Source: Yersinia massiliensis CCUG 53443 (GTDB lineage: Bacteria > Pseudomonadota > Gammaproteobacteria > Enterobacterales > Enterobacteriaceae). From it: 64,000 nucleotides of DNA. A program made the translations under genes and the position numbers. Where the stretch lies: the NCBI RefSeq assembly GCF_000312485.1, contig NZ_HE997647.1:191858-255857 (forward strand), given 5' to 3'. Below the pieces are notes generated by a model, which searched no databases, was not told where the DNA came from, and was given only the letters and a program-made list of their open reading frames with translations. Position 1 is the stretch's first letter; each line of letters begins with the position of its first letter. Positions 18,270-28,233 of the stretch are shown here, piece by piece.

Positions 18270-19721
18270 ATGCAAACACTGAACCGTCGTGACTTTCCCG
18301 GCCGTAGCCACCCAGACAAGATTATTCAATTCGGCGAAGGCAACTTCCTGCGTGCATTTGTCGACTGGCAAATCGATTTACTGAATGAACATACCGATCT
18401 GAATGCTGGGATCGTGGTGATCCGCCCGATCGACACGGATTTCCCACCTTCACTCAGTACGCAGGATGGCTTGTATACTGCGGTGATCCGTGGCTTGAAC
18501 GAGCAGGGCGAAGCGGTGCGTGAATCCCGCCTGATCCGCTCCGTTAACCGCGAAATCAATATTTACCGTCAATTCGATGAATATCTGGCGCTGGCCCGTG
18601 ATCCTAATATCCGCTTTATGTTCTCAAACACCACTGAAGCGGGTATTGCTTGGAACGAAGCAGACCAATTTAACGACGCACCGCCGAGTTCTTTCCCCGC
18701 TAAATTGACCCGCTTGCTGTTCGAACGCTTTGAACATTTTGCTGGTGCTGCTGATAAGGGCTGGGTATTGCTGCCGTGCGAATTAATCGATTACAACGGT
18801 GAAGCCCTGCGTGAATTAGTCCTGCGCTACGCAAGCCATTGGCAACTGCCGGCTGAATTCACCCAATGGTTAACGCAAAACAATACGTTCTGTTCAACCT
18901 TAGTTGACCGTATTGTGACGGGTTATCCACGTGATGAAGTGGCCGCCCTACAAACTGAATTAGGCTATCAGGACAGTTTCTTGGATACCGCAGAATACTT
19001 CTATCTGTTTGTTATCCAAGGGCCAAAAGAATTGGCACAAGAGCTTCGTTTGGATCAATTAGATCTGAACGTGCGCATTGTGGATGACATCAAACCTTAT
19101 AAAGAACGCAAAGTGGCCATTTTGAATGGTGCTCACACCGCGTTGGTGCCAGTGGCTTATCTGTCTGGATTAGATACCGTTGGCCAGACCATGGACGACG
19201 CACAAATCAGCAGCTTCGTTGAAAAAGCCATTACCGAAGAAATTGTACCGGTATTGGATTTACCAGAAGACGAACTGTTGTCGTTCTCTCAGGCGGTATT
19301 GAGCCGTTTCCGCAACCCGTTCATTCAGCACCAACTGTTATCTATCGCACTGAATGGCATGACAAAATTCCGCACCCGTATCTTGCCTCAATTGCTGACT
19401 TATCAGCAACAGCAAGGCAAATTGCCACCACGCCTGACCTTTGCACTGGCTGCATTGATCGCCTTTTATCGTGGTGAACGTGAGGGGCAAACCTACCCGT
19501 TGCAGGACGATGCACACTGGCTGGAGCGTTTCTCTACACTGTGGAGCAGTGTAAAACACAGCGACATCACATTGGCTGAATTGGTCAATAACGTGTTGTC
19601 TGATGCCAATCATTGGGGGCAGGATTTGACGGCGGTACCGCAACTGGCCAGTCAAGTGACAGAGCAACTGCAATCCATCATTGATAACGGCATGAGAGCG
19701 GCAGTAGCGACTTACAGCTAA
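18270..19721 (+). CDS. uxaB: Altronate oxidoreductase (tagaturonate reductase) UxaB
   Basis: The 483-residue product has the length of E. coli UxaB. It reduces D-tagaturonate to D-altronate with NADH. The N-terminal Rossmann region ([22 protein letters not shown]) and the mannitol dehydrogenase-type C-terminal domain ([20 protein letters not shown]) with the catalytic Lys/Asn/His set are visible. uxaA follows after 10 bp. Confidence 0.96.
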   Translation: MQTLNRRDFPGRSHPDKIIQFGEGNFLRAFVDWQIDLLNEHTDLNAGIVVIRPIDTDFPPSLSTQDGLYTAVIRGLNEQGEAVRESRLIRSVNREINIYRQFDEYLALARDPNIRFMFSNTTEAGIAWNEADQFNDAPPSSFPAKLTRLLFERFEHFAGAADKGWVLLPCELIDYNGEALRELVLRYASHWQLPAEFTQWLTQNNTFCSTLVDRIVTGYPRDEVAALQTELGYQDSFLDTAEYFYLFVIQGPKELAQELRLDQLDLNVRIVDDIKPYKERKVAILNGAHTALVPVAYLSGLDTVGQTMDDAQISSFVEKAITEEIVPVLDLPEDELLSFSQAVLSRFRNPFIQHQLLSIALNGMTKFRTRILPQLLTYQQQQGKLPPRLTFALAALIAFYRGEREGQTYPLQDDAHWLERFSTLWSSVKHSDITLAELVNNVLSDANHWGQDLTAVPQLASQVTEQLQSIIDNGMRAAVATYS

Positions 19722-19731
19722 AGGTTTAACT

Positions 19732-21222
19732 ATGCAAAATATTATAAAAATTCACCCGTTGGATAATGTCGCCGTTGCACTGCAAGATTTGGCCGCTGAT
19801 GAAGTGATCGATAACGGGGAGTTTAGCGTTAAGCTGGCTCAGCCGGTGGCGCGCGGGCATAAATTTGCCATAACAACCATCGAACCTGGCCAGATGATCG
19901 TTAAGTATGGTTTGCCTATCGGCCATGCATTAACGCTGATCGAGCCAGGCGAACATATCCATTCGCAAAATGCCAAAACTAACCTGAGCGATCTGGACGA
20001 GTATCAATATCAGCCAGAATTCAGCGAGTTGCCATCACAAATGCCCGATCGTGATGTGCAGATCTATCGCCGTGCTAACGGGAATGTGGGGATCCGCAAC
20101 GAATTGTGGATCATCCCAACCGTGGGCTGTGTGAATGGGATCGCGCGTCAGATTCAGCAACGTTTCCTGAAAGAGACACAAGATGCTGAAGGGATTGATG
20201 GCGTCTATCTGTTCAGCCATCCGTTTGGTTGTTCACAGCTCGGTCAGGATCACGAAAACACCCGTACTATGCTGCAAAATATGGTGCGTCACCCTAATGC
20301 AGGAGCGGTGTTGGTGATAGGTTTAGGCTGTGAAAACAATCAGGTAGACGTTTTCCGTACCACATTGGGCGAGGTGGATGAAGATCGCGTGCACTTTATG
20401 GTGTGCCAGCAGCAGGATGATGAAGTCGAAGCCGGTCTTGAACATCTACATGCTCTGTATCAAGTGATGCGTAATGATCAGCGTGTGCCGGGCAAATTAA
20501 GCGAACTGAAGTTTGGCTTGGAATGTGGTGGTTCTGATGGTTTATCAGGGATCACCGCAAACCCATTATTGGGCCGTTTCTCCGATTATGTCATTGCCAA
20601 TGGCGGTACATCGGTATTAACTGAAGTGCCGGAAATGTTCGGTGCAGAGCGTATTCTGATGAGCCGCTGCCGCGATGAAGCGACGTTTGAAAAGACCGTA
20701 AGTATGGTCAATGATTTCAAACAGTACTTTATTGCCCACAACCAACCGATTTATGAAAACCCGTCACCGGGCAATAAAGCGGGCGGGATTACCACGCTGG
20801 AAGAGAAATCGCTTGGCTGTACCCAAAAAGCAGGGCAGAGCAAAGTGGTTGATGTGCTGAAGTATGGTGAACGTTTACAGCGTCCAGGGCTGAATTTACT
20901 TAGCGCACCGGGCAATGATGCCGTCGCCACCAGTGCATTAGCGGGGGCAGGTTGTCACATGGTGTTGTTCAGTACAGGACGCGGTACACCTTACGGCGGT
21001 TTTGTCCCGACGGTTAAACTGGCGACCAACAGTGAGTTAGCCGCTAAAAAACCGCATTGGATCGATTTTGATGCCGGTAAATTGATTCATGGCACATCCA
21101 TGGACAGTTTACTGACTGAATTTGTTGACCTGATTGTGGATATTGCCAACGGCAAACCGGCTCGTAATGAAGTGAATGACTTCCGCGAACTGGCGATCTT
21201 TAAGAGTGGTGTTACCTTGTAA
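19732..21222 (+). CDS. uxaA: Altronate dehydratase UxaA
   Basis: The 496-residue product converts D-altronate to 2-keto-3-deoxygluconate. It has an N-terminal SAF domain (about 10-85) and the C-terminal dehydratase domain with ECGGSDGLSGITANP and SLGCTQKAGQSKVVDVL, which hold the conserved cysteines for iron binding. It is the third gene of uxaCBA; the product is finished by kdgK and eda, which are not in this window. Confidence 0.96.
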   Translation: MQNIIKIHPLDNVAVALQDLAADEVIDNGEFSVKLAQPVARGHKFAITTIEPGQMIVKYGLPIGHALTLIEPGEHIHSQNAKTNLSDLDEYQYQPEFSELPSQMPDRDVQIYRRANGNVGIRNELWIIPTVGCVNGIARQIQQRFLKETQDAEGIDGVYLFSHPFGCSQLGQDHENTRTMLQNMVRHPNAGAVLVIGLGCENNQVDVFRTTLGEVDEDRVHFMVCQQQDDEVEAGLEHLHALYQVMRNDQRVPGKLSELKFGLECGGSDGLSGITANPLLGRFSDYVIANGGTSVLTEVPEMFGAERILMSRCRDEATFEKTVSMVNDFKQYFIAHNQPIYENPSPGNKAGGITTLEEKSLGCTQKAGQSKVVDVLKYGERLQRPGLNLLSAPGNDAVATSALAGAGCHMVLFSTGRGTPYGGFVPTVKLATNSELAAKKPHWIDFDAGKLIHGTSMDSLLTEFVDLIVDIANGKPARNEVNDFRELAIFKSGVTL

Positions 21223-21401
21223 TAAAGGTGTCTTTCAATTAATATGAAACGGTGTTTTATTTTTATTGAATAAGACACGGTGCCCAAGGCACTTGTCGCT
21301 GTCGCTGTCGTTAACCTGTTGACAGCGCTAAGTGCTAAGGGGATTCATTGATAATGATGTAAGACACAGTGTGGGCAACCGCACATCAGGACTTTCCCAC
21401 C

Positions 21402-21953
21402 ATGACCTTCTATTGGTTTGCTCAAGCCGTTGGTGTACTGGCATTTTTTGTCGGTATCACCATGTTCTTCAACCGCGATGAGCGGCGTTTCAGACTTCAA
21501 CTTTCTGCCTATAGCGCCATTATTGGTTGCCATTTCTTTCTCATGGGTGCCAGTACGGCGGGCAGTAGCGCCATGTTGAATGCAGTGCGTAATCTGGTCG
21601 CCGCCAAAACGCGCAGTTTTTTTGCGATGATGGTGTTTATCATATTGACGCTGGCGTTTGGCATTTGGCGAATGCAGCACGCGATAGAAATATTACCGAT
21701 TTTTGGCACGGTTATCAGTACTTGGGCCTTGTTTCGCACTCATGGGCTGACGACCCGTTGTGTGATGTGGGTTGCCACCGTTTGCTGGGTTATCCATAAC
21801 GTTTGGTTGGGTTCCATTGGTGGTTCGTTGATTGAAGGGAGTTTTTTGCTGCTCAACGGGTTTAATATTATCCGTTTTCGCCGCTTGCAATTAAAAGGGA
21901 TCGACCCCTTTAAGGTTGAGAAAAAAGCCACGAAAGAAAGCGTGACTCAATAA
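21402..21953 (+). CDS. ygjV: Inner-membrane protein YgjV
   Basis: The 183-residue product MTFYWFAQAVGVLAFFVGIT... has five to six membrane helices and is co-linear with E. coli YgjV (FFNRDERRF, TIVSTWALFRT-like VISTWALFRTHGLTTRCVMW, GSLIEGSFLLLNGFNIIRF, GIDPFKVEK). I chose the ATG at 21402; the in-frame GTG 33 bp earlier is not conserved. Function is unknown. Confidence 0.9.
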   Translation: MTFYWFAQAVGVLAFFVGITMFFNRDERRFRLQLSAYSAIIGCHFFLMGASTAGSSAMLNAVRNLVAAKTRSFFAMMVFIILTLAFGIWRMQHAIEILPIFGTVISTWALFRTHGLTTRCVMWVATVCWVIHNVWLGSIGGSLIEGSFLLLNGFNIIRFRRLQLKGIDPFKVEKKATKESVTQ

Positions 21954-21956
21954 AAA

Positions 21957-21976
21957 CGGGGGCTATATTGCCCCCG
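21957..21976. terminator. Bidirectional terminator between ygjV and sstT
   Basis: cgggggc/gcccccg forms a strong stem with a 6-nt loop between the convergent ygjV and sstT genes. A plus-strand poly-A at 21952-21956 supplies the T run in the minus direction. Confidence 0.75.
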
Positions 21977-22020
21977 AGTCATTTGTACTGTCACCGGCTA
22001 ATGTACTGTCACTGCCTGAT

Positions 22021-23277
22021 TTAGGCGTTTTTACGGTTCGCTAACGGATCAGGATCAGCTAAACGTGCATCTTCAGCTTGGCAAACTGCGGCAGTGAATA
22101 TCACATCAGTGGATGAGTTCAGTGCAGTTTCAGCGGAGTCTTGCAACACGCCAATGATGAAGCCAACGGCAACGACCTGCATCGCCACTTCATTGGGTAT
22201 ACCAAACATGCCGCAAGCTAGTGGGATCAGTAACAGCGAACCACCGGCGACACCGGATGCTCCACAAGCACAGATTGCGGCAACCACACTCAACAGCAGA
22301 GCGGTTGGCAAGTCTACTGTGATACCCAAAGTATGAACCGCTGCCAATGTCAGTACCGTGATGGTAATGGCTGCGCCCGCCATGTTGATGGTGGCGCCCA
22401 ACGGGATGGAGACAGAATAAGTGTCTTCATGCAGGTTCATTTTCTTACACATTTCCATATTCACGGGAATGTTGGCCGCTGAGCTACGGGTAAAGAAGGC
22501 GGTAACACCACTTTCACGCAGGCAAGCGAGCACCAGTGGATAAGGGTTTCTACGAATTTTCCAGTAAACGATCAGTGGGTTGATGACCAATGCCACCAGT
22601 AACATACAACCAATCAAGACAACGAGCAGTTGTGCGTAACCCAGCAATGCGCCAAAACCGGTTTCAGCGATGGTAGAGGCGACCAGACCAAAAATACCCA
22701 GCGGGGCAAAGCGAATAACCACCCGAACCACCACAGTCACCGCATCCGACATATCAGTAATCAATGCCTTGGTGGTATCTGCTGCGTGACGCAAAGCGAT
22801 ACCCAGCCCAACAGCCCAAGCTAAGATGCCGATATAGTTGGCATTAAGCAGTGCATGGATAGGGTTTGCGATAATGCTGTTGAGTAAGCCTTTCAAGACG
22901 TCAACAATCCCACCTGGCGGAGTGATGTCTGCATTTTGTGTCGCCAACACCAACGTGGATGGGAACATAAAGCTGACAGCAACAGCAATCAGCGCCGCAG
23001 AGAAAGTGCCTAGCAGATATAAAAACAGAATCGGGCGAATATTGGTTTTTTGCCCTTGCTTGTGGTTGGCAATTGAGGCCATGACCAGCATCAATACCAA
23101 AACCGGTGCAACTGCTTTTAGTGCGCCAACGAACAACGTGCCGAACAGACCCACGGCAATAGCAGCTTGGGTGGACACGAGTGCTAAAATGATGCCGGCA
23201 ATCAAGCCAACCAGTATCTGCTTAACTAAACTGCCGCGGACGATAAATCCGATAAATCCAGAAGGTCTCTTATCCAT
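22021..23277 (-). CDS. sstT: Serine/threonine:sodium symporter SstT
   Basis: The 418-residue product belongs to the dicarboxylate/amino acid:cation symporter family. It has the re-entrant serine-rich loop ([12 protein letters not shown]), the NMAGAAITI motif and [16 protein letters not shown]. It imports serine and threonine with sodium. Length and sequence fit E. coli SstT. It follows alx on the same strand after 330 bp. Confidence 0.95.
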   Translation of the reverse strand: MDKRPSGFIGFIVRGSLVKQILVGLIAGIILALVSTQAAIAVGLFGTLFVGALKAVAPVLVLMLVMASIANHKQGQKTNIRPILFLYLLGTFSAALIAVAVSFMFPSTLVLATQNADITPPGGIVDVLKGLLNSIIANPIHALLNANYIGILAWAVGLGIALRHAADTTKALITDMSDAVTVVVRVVIRFAPLGIFGLVASTIAETGFGALLGYAQLLVVLIGCMLLVALVINPLIVYWKIRRNPYPLVLACLRESGVTAFFTRSSAANIPVNMEMCKKMNLHEDTYSVSIPLGATINMAGAAITITVLTLAAVHTLGITVDLPTALLLSVVAAICACGASGVAGGSLLLIPLACGMFGIPNEVAMQVVAVGFIIGVLQDSAETALNSSTDVIFTAAVCQAEDARLADPDPLANRKNA

Positions 23278-23606
23278 AGTTTTCCAGTGATGCCTCTTAC
23301 CGTTATATATCTTATTTTTAATTAATAATCGCGTCAGCCGGAACGGGGCCGAACGAGTATTTTCACACCAATAACTTAATATTATTTGTCACTGAGTATT
23401 ATTTGTAACTGGGTGTGTTTGCTTTGACAGTATAAGGGAATCTATTGAGCAGGAAAGAGGCAATCAGTAAAATCCAATGCAGATCTAATTTGCATAACAT
23501 TTTGTTTACATTTATGTGATCGCAATAACATTTGGCTCGGGAAGAGAAGTGCGAGATAAATGCGGGGTAATCACTCCCCGCATAATATATTGTCGCGTTT
23601 ATGACG
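23278..23606. other. alx-sstT intergenic region
   Basis: This gap holds the sstT promoter and leader. A 7-bp stem (tgcgggg/ccccgca, 23561-23582) lies just past the alx stop but has no T run. No ORF is supported. Confidence 0.5.
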
Positions 23607-24593
23607 TTATTTATGGGCAGACTTATCTGCTGCCGAACGACGATCTGCACGATGATTCACCCACACGTTAATCAACAATGTGAGCGCCAAAATACCTGCC
23701 ACTACTCCTAATGAGATACCGATAGGAATGTGGAACAGATCAATAATCATCATTTTGATACCGATAAACACCAGAATGACCGACAAACCGTACTTCAACA
23801 TTGAGAAGCGCTCTGCCACGTTTGCTAACAAGAAATACATGGCGCGTAAGCCCAAGATAGCAAACAGGTTAGAGGTCAAAACAATAAAGGGATCCGTGGT
23901 GACGGCAAAAATAGCAGGGATGCTATCGACAGCAAAAATAACGTCACTCAGCTCGACCAGAATCAAGACCAGTACCAAGGGGGTGGCGTAGAGCAGGCCA
24001 TTTTTACGCACAGTAAAACGGTCACCGTGCAACTCGTCGGTCATACGTAGGTGATTACGAATCCAGCGGACCAAGGGCTTTTCACCGATAGGCGTATCGT
24101 CTTCTTTCGCCAATGCCATTTTGATACCGGTAAACAGCAGGAAGGCACCGAACAGATAGAGAATCCAACTGAATTGCGACACCAGCCAGCTTCCGGCAAA
24201 GATCATGATGGTACGTAACACAATCGCACCCAGCACACCGTAAATCAGCACTCGGCGCTGCAAATTGGCAGGTACGGCAAAATAGCTAAACAGCATCAGC
24301 CAGACGAAGACGTTATCGACAGCTAGGGCTTTTTCAATCAGATAGCCAGTCAGGAATGCGAGCGCTTGCTTATCCGCGATTTCACGGCCGACCGTTTCGG
24401 CCAAATACCACCAGAAACCGGCATTAAACAGCAACGATAAACTGACCCAAACTAATGACCAGCAAGCGGCTTGACGCAGTGTCATGGTTTGCGAACCACG
24501 ACGCCCCTGTAGCAGTAAATCGATGGCGAGCATAATCGTCACCACAACAGCAAAACTGCCCCAGAGTAAGGGAGTACCCACGGTATTCATCAT
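23607..24593 (-). CDS. alx: TerC-family membrane protein Alx
   Basis: The 328-residue product has about nine membrane helices and conserved acidic residues in [19 protein letters not shown] and [17 protein letters not shown], the TerC/Alx signature. In E. coli Alx is a manganese exporter or homeostasis protein induced by alkaline pH and Mn2+ through its leader RNA. The same leader is present here directly upstream, with a terminator hairpin ending a few bases before the start codon. Confidence 0.94.
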   Translation of the reverse strand: MMNTVGTPLLWGSFAVVVTIMLAIDLLLQGRRGSQTMTLRQAACWSLVWVSLSLLFNAGFWWYLAETVGREIADKQALAFLTGYLIEKALAVDNVFVWLMLFSYFAVPANLQRRVLIYGVLGAIVLRTIMIFAGSWLVSQFSWILYLFGAFLLFTGIKMALAKEDDTPIGEKPLVRWIRNHLRMTDELHGDRFTVRKNGLLYATPLVLVLILVELSDVIFAVDSIPAIFAVTTDPFIVLTSNLFAILGLRAMYFLLANVAERFSMLKYGLSVILVFIGIKMMIIDLFHIPIGISLGVVAGILALTLLINVWVNHRADRRSAADKSAHK

Positions 24594-24604
24594 TAAGGAA
24601 CCTT

Positions 24605-24832
24605 ATAAAAACAAAAACGGCCAACGTCGGAAGACGCTAGCCGCTATGTCTGAGCTGCAAGCAAACCTCGCCTTCCGGCAAGGTCTCACTTACAACTCTA
24701 ATAATGTCACCGCGCTGATAGAGACTTATCGTTCTACAGAGACTGGGACATTAATGAGGTTGCCCGGTAACCGGGTGCTTTCGCACCGTAATGACGGCAA
24801 ACCGGCAATGAAGTTACTCCCCTTTGCCGCGC
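24605..24832 (-). ncRNA. yybP-ykoY (Mn2+/pH) riboswitch leader of alx
   Basis: On the minus strand the leader starts with the class motif AAAGGGGAGTAAC, then GCCGTCATTACGG and the GCACCCGGTTACCGGGC helix, which is the conserved core of the manganese-sensing yybP-ykoY element. It continues through further helices to a terminator-like hairpin (cggctagcgtc/gacgttggccg, 24616-24642) followed by TTTTTGTTTTT, about 10 bp ahead of the alx start. Metal binding is expected to open the terminator and ribosome site. Confidence 0.88.
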
Positions 24833-24947
24833 AAAAATAATCGAAAATAGCCTGCCGGTCAATCACTGAAACAAAATATTAACGTTCTACTGACGCACGA
24901 GGTCTTTTTTTGGGGACCGCGTTCACTCAGTTGAACCGCAACAGTCG

Positions 24948-25949
24948 TTATCTTGGCAATACCGCCGGTGGTTGGCTATCTGCTGGGAAAATCACGCCAG
25001 TTTGACGACGAATCTCCGTCTGAATACGCGATGTCAGTAATGACAACCGCAACCCATCATGCTCCACCTGCTGGTTCTCAATCAGATGGGCAAAAACCTC
25101 AGCTTCATACAGCATAGTATTAATATGTTGTGGTTGCGTTAGGTCTTGTGAATGGCTACCGCGCGGCGTAAAGGCAACAGATTGGCATTCAGAGATACTT
25201 TCAATCACCAGCGATCCATCTTCACCCTGAATCTCGCTAGGAATATCAGATTGGCTCACTTTCGAATGGATGATTGCCACATCGAAATCGCCATAGTTCA
25301 GACAAACGGTGCCGTGGGCATCCACCCCACTTGGCAGCAAGCTAGCACTGGCAAGCACCGCTTTGGGTTCTCCCCATAATGCCAACGCACTTGCCAAACA
25401 GTAGTAGCCAATATCCATGATCGAGCCATTAGAAAATGCTGGATTAAAGGTATTGGGGTTTTCACCATTCAGGTAGCGCTGATAACGGGAGGAGTATTGG
25501 CAGAAGTTAATAATCGCCTTGCGCAGTTTACCCACACGTGGAAGTGACTGTTTTAACTGAATAAAATTAGGGAGGTAGGCAGTTTTGAACGCTTCAAACA
25601 AAACCACTTCATGGGCGCGGGCGCAGGCCACCAGTGATTCAACTTCAGCCAGATTCGAGGCTAATGATTTTTCGCAAATAACGTGTTTTTTATGACTGAG
25701 GAACAGTTTAGCCTGTGGGTAATGTAATGAGTTCGGGCTCGCGATATACACCGCATCAATTTGCTCGCTCGCGGCCAGTGCGTCCAGATCATCGTAATAC
25801 TCAGTGACGTTATAATCAGCGCCAAATTTTTGTGCCTGATCCAGCTTACGTGAGTAAACAGCAACTAATTTTATTTTGCCGGTTTCGTGGGCAGCATCGA
25901 CAAAGCGCGCGGTGATCCAATTGGTGCCAATGACGGCTAAGCGAATCAT
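24948..25949 (-). CDS. ygjR: Gfo/Idh/MocA-family oxidoreductase YgjR
   Basis: The 333-residue product has an N-terminal NAD(P)-binding Rossmann domain (MIRLAVIGTNWITARFVDAA), the family EK motif (HVICEKSLASN) and a C-terminal alpha/beta domain. I chose the ATG at 25949 (GGAG 6 bp upstream); the frame opens 12 bp earlier. Substrate unknown; E. coli YgjR is uncharacterised. Confidence 0.88.
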   Translation of the reverse strand: MIRLAVIGTNWITARFVDAAHETGKIKLVAVYSRKLDQAQKFGADYNVTEYYDDLDALAASEQIDAVYIASPNSLHYPQAKLFLSHKKHVICEKSLASNLAEVESLVACARAHEVVLFEAFKTAYLPNFIQLKQSLPRVGKLRKAIINFCQYSSRYQRYLNGENPNTFNPAFSNGSIMDIGYYCLASALALWGEPKAVLASASLLPSGVDAHGTVCLNYGDFDVAIIHSKVSQSDIPSEIQGEDGSLVIESISECQSVAFTPRGSHSQDLTQPQHINTMLYEAEVFAHLIENQQVEHDGLRLSLLTSRIQTEIRRQTGVIFPADSQPPAVLPR

Positions 25950-26046
25950 AGTGAACTCCATTCTGGCAGAAGAAAAACACGTTTGTTCGTCAGACTATCA
26001 TGACCGCAGTGTCGCCGATGGGTTTTATTTCGTTAGCCGTCGATGG

Positions 26047-26550
26047 CTAATAAAGGGTGCCAAACAGATCCAAATGCGTCAGATAGAGGCGAGTATCAAA
26101 CTCTAGCTGATGATATTGCGGCTCCATATGGCAACACAAACTGTAGAACGCTTTGTTGTGATCTTTCTCTTTTAAATGAGCCAGTTCGTGAACCACGATC
26201 ATTTTGAGGAAGGCTTCAGGGGCATTTTTAAATAGCGTTGCGACGCGAATCTCTGCTTTGGCCTTCAACTTGCCGCCTTGTACTCTGGAAATGGCGGTGT
26301 GCAGGCCAAGCGCATGTTTCATCACCTGAATTTTACTGTCGTAGGCGACTTTGCTTAGTGGCTGAGCATTGCGCAGATATTGGTTTTTCAAATCCATCGT
26401 GTACTGATACAGCATCTTATCGGTATTGTAATCATGCGTTTGTGGGTATCGCTGACGCAATACATTCCCCAATCGTTGATCAGTAATCAGTTGCCGTACC
26501 TGAGATTGTAGGTGCTCTGGATAACCTTGCAGATAGGTGAGTTCCTGCAT
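26047..26550 (-). CDS. ygjP: YgjP, DUF45/WLM metal-dependent hydrolase
   Basis: The 167-residue product has the zinc metalloprotease-type motif VVHELAHLKEKDHNKAFY (HExxH with a downstream His), the mark of the YgjP/DUF45 family. It is probably cytosolic, as no signal peptide is seen. Biological role is not settled. It is divergent from rlmG. Confidence 0.9.
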   Translation of the reverse strand: MQELTYLQGYPEHLQSQVRQLITDQRLGNVLRQRYPQTHDYNTDKMLYQYTMDLKNQYLRNAQPLSKVAYDSKIQVMKHALGLHTAISRVQGGKLKAKAEIRVATLFKNAPEAFLKMIVVHELAHLKEKDHNKAFYSLCCHMEPQYHQLEFDTRLYLTHLDLFGTLY

Positions 26551-26838
26551 ATGTATTTGCTCTGGCTAGTTTGATAAATCGAGTGATAGTGATGTTAGCG
26601 CGATAATAACGGTTTCCTATCGTTTAGACAAAGGCGGCCCATGCTGGCTAATGGCTTCGCGGTGAGTTCGTATAAATGCAATTAATCTTCCTGTTTGGCT
26701 TTCCTCCTCTCTATTGTGCTGAGTATTTTTTGTCTTGTTGGTCTTGGTTTCGCTAAAATGTCATTTAAGTAAAAAAACAATTTACTGATCGTCCGTTTTA
26801 GGGGATAAACAGCCCAAATTTATTATTCAGGAGCGGTG

Positions 26839-28026
26839 ATGAGCCAACTCTTACTGGAAACGCAGAGCCTTGAGCTTGAGCGCTTTCCGCCACAAGAAAA
26901 TTCGAATACTTTACAGGCGTGGGAAGCAGCGGATGAATATCTGCTACAAAACATTGACTTAAGCCAAATTGATGGCCGCCCAGTACTGGTATTTAATGAT
27001 CAGTTCGGCACGTTGGCTTGCGCTTTACACGCTCATCGGCCATTCAGTGTCAGTGACTCTTATATGAGCCAACTGGCAACAGCACATAATCTACGGCTAA
27101 ACCGTCTGGATGAAGACGCCGTTACATTGCTGGGCAGCATGGATGACTTACCTGATGCCCCTAAGCTGGTGGTGATTAAAATCCCTAAAGCCTTGGCGTT
27201 GCTCGAGCACCAATTGCGTGCTTTACGCCGTGTTGTCGCACCGGATACCGTGATTATTGCCGGTGCAAAATCCCGTGATGTACATAATTCCACCCTGCAA
27301 TTGTTTGAAAAAATTCTGGGGCCAACCAAAACAACGTTGGCATGGAAGAAAGCACGCTTGATTCACTGTGAAGTGGCGGATATTCCAGTAACAGAGGCAC
27401 CAGCAACCACCGATTGGCCGCTGGCGAATACCGAGTATGTGATTCATAACCACGCGAATGTTTTCTCGCGTAATAACCTGGATATCGGTGCGCGCTTCTT
27501 TATGGAGATCTTACCCTATGATGTCACCGGTAAAATCGCCGATCTCGGTTGTGGTAATGGTGTGGTTGGTTTAATCGCACTGGAGCAGAATCCGCTGGCA
27601 GAAATGCTGTTTGTGGACGAGTCCTACATGGCAGTCGCGTCCAGTGAGTTGAATATTACGTATAACCGCCCGCAAGATTTGTCACGTTGTGAGTTTATGG
27701 TGAGCCATGGCTTGGATGGGGTTGAGCGTGAGAGCTTACAGTTGGTGCTCTGTAACCCGCCTTTCCATCAACAGCATGCCGTCAGCGATCATGTTGCATG
27801 GCAGATGTTTTGTGATGCCAAGCGCTGCCTGAAAGTCGGGGGCGAGCTGATGATCGTCGGTAACCGTCATCTAGATTATTTCCACAAACTTAATCGTTTG
27901 TTTGGCAACTGTGAAACACTGGATTCAAACCAGAAGTTTATGGTGTTAAAAGCGGTGAAGACCGGTTCGTCTCGTTCAGAGGGTGGCGGGTCGGGGAGTT
28001 TGGATATGTCGTATAGCGATTTCTAA
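26839..28026 (+). CDS. rlmG: 23S rRNA (guanine1835-N2)-methyltransferase RlmG
   Basis: The 395-residue product has an N-terminal degenerate methyltransferase-like domain and a C-terminal catalytic domain with the SAM loop [12 protein letters not shown] and the catalytic NPPF motif ([11 protein letters not shown]). It methylates G1835 in 23S rRNA on naked or partly assembled 50S. The ATG at 26839 has AGGAG 5 bp upstream; the adjacent GTG at 26836 is an alternative. Confidence 0.95.
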   Translation: MSQLLLETQSLELERFPPQENSNTLQAWEAADEYLLQNIDLSQIDGRPVLVFNDQFGTLACALHAHRPFSVSDSYMSQLATAHNLRLNRLDEDAVTLLGSMDDLPDAPKLVVIKIPKALALLEHQLRALRRVVAPDTVIIAGAKSRDVHNSTLQLFEKILGPTKTTLAWKKARLIHCEVADIPVTEAPATTDWPLANTEYVIHNHANVFSRNNLDIGARFFMEILPYDVTGKIADLGCGNGVVGLIALEQNPLAEMLFVDESYMAVASSELNITYNRPQDLSRCEFMVSHGLDGVERESLQLVLCNPPFHQQHAVSDHVAWQMFCDAKRCLKVGGELMIVGNRHLDYFHKLNRLFGNCETLDSNQKFMVLKAVKTGSSRSEGGGSGSLDMSYSDF

Positions 28027-28034
28027 GTCCCCAC

Positions 28035-28160
28035 TATCCCCTGCGTCCTTGAAGCCACAGGGGTGTTAGCTACGTTCGCGTACCCGAATCACTGACGAGA
28101 GTCAGCTCATCGGGATTTGCTTACTTGCCGCCTACCTGTGACTCCAATGACTTTGGGGAT
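28035..28160. repeat. ERIC element downstream of rlmG
   Basis: A near full-length 126-bp ERIC: the outer arms begin tccccactatccc.. and end ..ctttgggga, and the centre has cgtacccgaatcactgac and gtcagctcatcgggatttgc. It forms a long imperfect hairpin directly after the rlmG stop. Confidence 0.75.
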
Positions 28161-28194
28161 GCTCTGGATAACATTGGGGATGTACTTACTTGAT

Positions 28195-28226
28195 CGGATC
28201 ACTGGTTAATCCAGTGATCCGTTTTT
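28195..28226 (+). terminator. Intrinsic terminator after rlmG
   Basis: cggatcactgg/ccagtgatccg is a perfect 11-bp stem with a 5-nt loop followed by TTTTT on the plus strand. It ends 8 bp before the stop of the convergent autotransporter gene. Confidence 0.88.
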
Positions 28227-28233
28227 GTGAGTA

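Noticed and set aside
24484-24840. 118-codon plus-strand ORF over the alx leader
   Set aside because: It runs antisense to the alx start and its riboswitch; the conserved RNA motifs explain the region.
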